Made by a program: the position numbers and the translations under genes
The notes under the pieces: model-generated
Told to the model about the DNA's origin: nothing
What the model saw: only the letters and a program-made list of their open reading frames with translations
Databases searched by the model: none
From: Dehalococcoidia bacterium UBA5760
GTDB taxonomy: Bacteria > Chloroflexota > Dehalococcoidia > Dehalococcoidales > UBA5760
DNA length: 26,135 nt
Assembly: GCA_002418895.1 (NCBI GenBank)
Contig: DIFA01000012.1
Location: forward strand, 778 to 26,912
Direction: 5' to 3'
Shown here: piece after piece, positions 23,515-26,135 of the stretch
How the letters are laid out: each line of letters begins with the position of its first letter
How positions within the stretch are numbered: position 1 is the stretch's first letter

Positions 23515-23543
23515 TTGACAAATCATGCTTTATCATATAGATT
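23515..23543 (+). promoter_or_regulatory. Candidate promoter of the AbrB-recombinase module
   Basis: TTGACA (23515-23520) is followed by AT-rich sequence with TATAGA (23536-23541, spacer 15) or TAGATT (23538-23543, spacer 17) as the -10. It lies just upstream of the AbrB-like gene and directly after the TGCA repeat cluster. Confidence 0.45.
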
Positions 23544-23571
23544 AAGGGTATAGATATATGTGGAGGTTAAC

Positions 23572-23997
23572 ATGGTTGGTTCCAGACGAAGACGGGGAGA
23601 CAAATACGTCGACAGACGGCTGATGAAAATGGGCGGGAGCTTGGTAATGGCGTTGCCCGACGAGATGGTGAAACAGTGGCACCTGGAGAAGGGCGACCAA
23701 GTGCGAGCCACAGTCCTCGAGGACGGAATCCGAGTTGAGCCCAAGCAGCTTTTCAAGGTTGAGACCATCTCTCAGGAATCGCTTGAAATCTACTCTAAGG
23801 CCATGGCCGACATTCAGGCTGCGGTAATTATGAGCGCTGAAGATGAGATAAGCCTGAAGTTTTCCGGCGCTAATAAAGATACCGTGAGGGTATTTGTGCG
23901 AAAGCTTTGGCAGAACCTGCCCTTAATGCTCCGGTTGATGGGGCTGGGTTCGGTTGATGAGCTTCCCCACGGCAAAGGGGGAAAAGTAAGGGGGTAA
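23572..23997 (+). CDS. SpoVT/AbrB-type DNA-binding protein
   Basis: The 141-residue protein has an AbrB-like swapped-hairpin domain in its N-terminal half: KMGGSLVMALPDEMVKQW then KGDQV and a GIRVEP strand. This is the pattern of antitoxin-like and transition-state regulators that bind DNA as dimers. About 80 further residues are unrecognised. ATG 23572 is chosen over an in-frame GTG at 23560 because GGAGG (23562-23566) lies five bases before it. Its stop is four bases from the next gene, so the two are co-transcribed. It may bind the repeat cluster upstream and control the recombinase. Confidence 0.72.
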   Translation: MVGSRRRRGDKYVDRRLMKMGGSLVMALPDEMVKQWHLEKGDQVRATVLEDGIRVEPKQLFKVETISQESLEIYSKAMADIQAAVIMSAEDEISLKFSGANKDTVRVFVRKLWQNLPLMLRLMGLGSVDELPHGKGGKVRG

Positions 23998-24001
23998 CGA
24001 A

Positions 24002-24724
24002 ATGAAGAAAGAAGGACTTACCGAATGGGTGAAGAGGGGGTGCGATCCGTTCAAGGAGGTTAGCGGCTTGCCTGAATGGGTGCTGCCGGCTCGGAGCTTC
24101 TCCGAGGTCGTGGATGAGGTGGGTGATGACGGTATTTTGGAACTGAGCCGGCCGGTGGGTATGGCCCCAATAATGAAGAGGCAGAGTGGGAAACTGCCGC
24201 CGCCGGACGCCGTCGCCCTTGAAGATTTCCGGAAGACCGCCGAGAACTGGGAGCACATTTTCCGGGTCAAGCCGGTGATTGATGGATGTTTTGACTCACG
24301 GGTAATGCTAACTAGCTTTAAGGAAGACGAGGTCGAGGCTAAGGCCGACGTGCTACGCTCCGTTACGGTGCTAGCGATTGCTCCCTTCAGCCCGGCGGGG
24401 AAGTCGCTCCTTGGTGAGCTTGCCCCGATTCTGGGCGGTGATAAGGAACAACCGGCCGAATTACTGGGGCGCTACGTTTCCGCGGTGATCCAGAATGACC
24501 TGGAGACCGTGAAGAAGGTTAGCGACATCATCAAGGGTAATAGTAGGTGGCAGAAGTGGTCGACACTATTTGCCAGAAAGGCAGTATCACTTAAGAGTGA
24601 TCCGAAGCTGATCGCGGTCACGCCGCCGGCATCGGCTGACATCGTGTGGGTGATCGTCCAGATGATGAAGGAGGCTTCTGAAAATGAACCTGAACGAGAT
24701 CATTCAAACAGTAAGGCAGGATAG
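24002..24724 (+). CDS. Protein of unknown function in recombinase operon
   Basis: The 240-residue product is not recognised. It is soluble, without a signal peptide or membrane segment, and mixed alpha/beta in appearance. A Pro-rich segment near residue 60 (KLPPPDAV) precedes a conserved-looking middle and a helical C-terminal third. AGGGGGT before ATG 24002 supports the start. It lies between an AbrB-like gene and a serine recombinase, with a 41-base overlap to the latter, so it is probably an accessory protein of the same mobile element. Confidence 0.6.
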   Translation: MKKEGLTEWVKRGCDPFKEVSGLPEWVLPARSFSEVVDEVGDDGILELSRPVGMAPIMKRQSGKLPPPDAVALEDFRKTAENWEHIFRVKPVIDGCFDSRVMLTSFKEDEVEAKADVLRSVTVLAIAPFSPAGKSLLGELAPILGGDKEQPAELLGRYVSAVIQNDLETVKKVSDIIKGNSRWQKWSTLFARKAVSLKSDPKLIAVTPPASADIVWVIVQMMKEASENEPERDHSNSKAG

Positions 24725-26135
24725 GGCCATTCCGGGTGAAGATGAGCTAAGGGCGCTGCCCTACAAGAAGGCGTTCATTTATGGCCGGGTCTCTTCACAA
24801 GGGCAGGTCAGAGAGAGCCATGAGTCGATCATGGAGATTGCCAAGCTTCTAGATATTGCCATCAAGGATGGTTACCGGACAGCGCTGGTAGCCAGTGGGG
24901 TTGAGGAATGGCTGGGGAAGATACAAGGTGGTGCTGATATCCCGCGGGCACTCGAAAACGGCGATATCATAGTTGACTGCCGTGACCTGGGGCTATCCGG
25001 TTCTTTGAGCGAAGACAAGCGTCCCGGCCTGGCCAGCCTATCAGAGCAGATTATGAACGGCACCGTTGGGGCGGTCTATCTCACCGAAGGCATGAGCCGG
25101 CTCTCACGAGACCGGGACCGGGTGCTGGGTTATACGATTCTGAAGCTGCTCAAGGAGCATCAATGCCGGATCAGGACACCCGAAGGGATCTACAATCCGG
25201 CCATTCCCCGTGATTGGGAAAACCTCGCTGACGATATTGAGGATTCCGCCGACGAGATGAAGAAACTTGGGATAAGACTCGGTCGACGCCGCGCCTCCAA
25301 GGCCGCCGAAGGCAGGCATATCGGTAGTCCGGTAAGCCCCGGCTACATCGTGGCTATTGAGGGACAAAAACGCGACGGCTCCTACATCCTAGGGAAATGG
25401 GAGCCATACCCGCCACACCAAGAAGTGGTTATCAGGGTGCTCGAGGAGCTGGTCAGGCAACGGAGCATCTGCCGCGCCTGTCGCGTTCTCAGAGCGCAAC
25501 AACTTACCTTCCCTTTCTTCCCCGAAGAGCTGAAATACATGGAAACCAGGTCGGTCTTCAGCAAGCGGCAAAAGGATGGTAACGGCTACCTCATCAATGC
25601 CCATTTCATCAAGAAGCTGGCGACGAATGTGAGGCTGCTGGGCGTCTGGCAGTGGAGTGATATTATTATCGAAGGCAATCACCCGGCTATCGTTCCAATC
25701 GATCTCTTCCTCCAGGCGTACGAAATCGCCACTGCGCCCAAGTCCAGGGGCAGAGCCGCCTACGGAGAGCCCATGGACTGGTTTGGCCTTCTCTACTGCT
25801 GCAATCACGGTGAGCCGAGAAGGCTGACGGCTCACAACATCAGGAAGAGGTGGGCGTGTAATAGCGACTATAATGAGGGTATCGATGACCGCTGCCTCTA
25901 TATCTATGATCATTTACTTACCCCGCCGCTCACGGCACAATTCCTCCGCCATCTGGACCTGACGCCGCATGCCGAGACGGTGCTTGAGAAGCTGAAGGCT
26001 GAGGCCGGGGAAAGCGAGGCGGAGCAATCTCGACAACAGAGATGCGTGGTGGAGATAGAGCGTCGCATCGCTAACTACGAGAGGTACCTTGGCTCGGCCG
26101 ATCCCGATCAGGAGGAGACCTACTGGCGGCTGATA
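24684..26135 (+). CDS. Large serine recombinase, 3' end outside window
   Basis: The open frame runs 484 codons to the window edge without a stop. The resolvase-type catalytic domain has YGRVSSQGQ (33-41) with Arg35 and the nucleophile Ser37, and later RLSRDRDR, the conserved LSR motif. A recombinase domain follows (about 215-330), then a zinc ribbon with Cys372/Cys373 and later Cys residues near 393 and 404, and the start of a coiled coil (about 430 onward). This layout belongs to large serine integrases that insert phages and islands at att sites. The start has AAGGAGG (24668-24674) nine bases upstream and lies inside the previous gene, a sign of coupling. Confidence 0.88.
   Translation, partial: MNLNEIIQTVRQDRAIPGEDELRALPYKKAFIYGRVSSQGQVRESHESIMEIAKLLDIAIKDGYRTALVASGVEEWLGKIQGGADIPRALENGDIIVDCRDLGLSGSLSEDKRPGLASLSEQIMNGTVGAVYLTEGMSRLSRDRDRVLGYTILKLLKEHQCRIRTPEGIYNPAIPRDWENLADDIEDSADEMKKLGIRLGRRRASKAAEGRHIGSPVSPGYIVAIEGQKRDGSYILGKWEPYPPHQEVVIRVLEELVRQRSICRACRVLRAQQLTFPFFPEELKYMETRSVFSKRQKDGNGYLINAHFIKKLATNVRLLGVWQWSDIIIEGNHPAIVPIDLFLQAYEIATAPKSRGRAAYGEPMDWFGLLYCCNHGEPRRLTAHNIRKRWACNSDYNEGIDDRCLYIYDHLLTPPLTAQFLRHLDLTPHAETVLEKLKAEAGESEAEQSRQQRCVVEIERRIANYERYLGSADPDQEETYWRLI

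Noticed and set aside
1..26135. CRISPR array
   Set aside because: No regularly spaced direct repeats of 23-40 bases were seen anywhere.

Overview
The window looks like bacterial accessory DNA, most likely from an uncultured Chloroflexota (Dehalococcoidia-like) lineage. That placement is tentative. It rests on the style of the large surface protein (Sec signal, Asp-box repeats, C-terminal membrane anchor, no LPXTG) and not on any marker gene. The central gene cluster reads as more AT-rich than the surface-protein and recombinase genes to its right, which suggests it was acquired.

Layout. 1-481 is the 3' part of a group II intron that has lost its reverse transcriptase; domains V and VI are recognisable. 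Immediately downstream a sigma70-type promoter (527-556) starts a long one-directional operon (588-18341): a small winged-helix regulator; a 30-codon remnant of what looks like a PLD/helicase gene; a Vsr-like nuclease; two different DNA cytosine-C5 methyltransferases; a 1835-residue fusion of a GHKL (sacsin-type) ATPase to a DEAH helicase; a UvrD-like SF1 helicase; a small PD-(D/E)XK nuclease; DrmA and DrmB of DISARM; and a NERD-nuclease/SF1-helicase fusion. Gaps are tens of bases or less, two genes overlap by 28 bases, and most starts have Shine-Dalgarno sequences. 18342-18890 holds a tRNA-3'-end-like sequence, an 83-nt hairpin and an extended -10 promoter. 18891-22484 encodes a secreted, membrane-anchored, Cys-rich beta-propeller-like surface protein followed by a strong terminator. 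A convergent flavin-binding PNPOx/NimA-like gene follows. At the right end a TGCA-rich repeat region precedes a three-gene module: AbrB-like protein, unknown protein, and a large serine recombinase cut by the window edge.

How it may work. The operon has the shape of a composite restriction-modification/anti-phage system. Two 5mC methyltransferases plus Vsr would mark self DNA and repair 5mC deamination. The drmA-drmB pair is the DISARM core, but I see no drmC, drmD or drmE in the operon. In their place are a GHKL-helicase fusion, two SF1 helicases and two nuclease folds (stand-alone PD-(D/E)XK and NERD). This hybrid between DISARM and the GHKL/Vsr/Dcm type of restriction system is the most interesting content of the window. 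Assignments rest on motifs read by eye; no database search was run.
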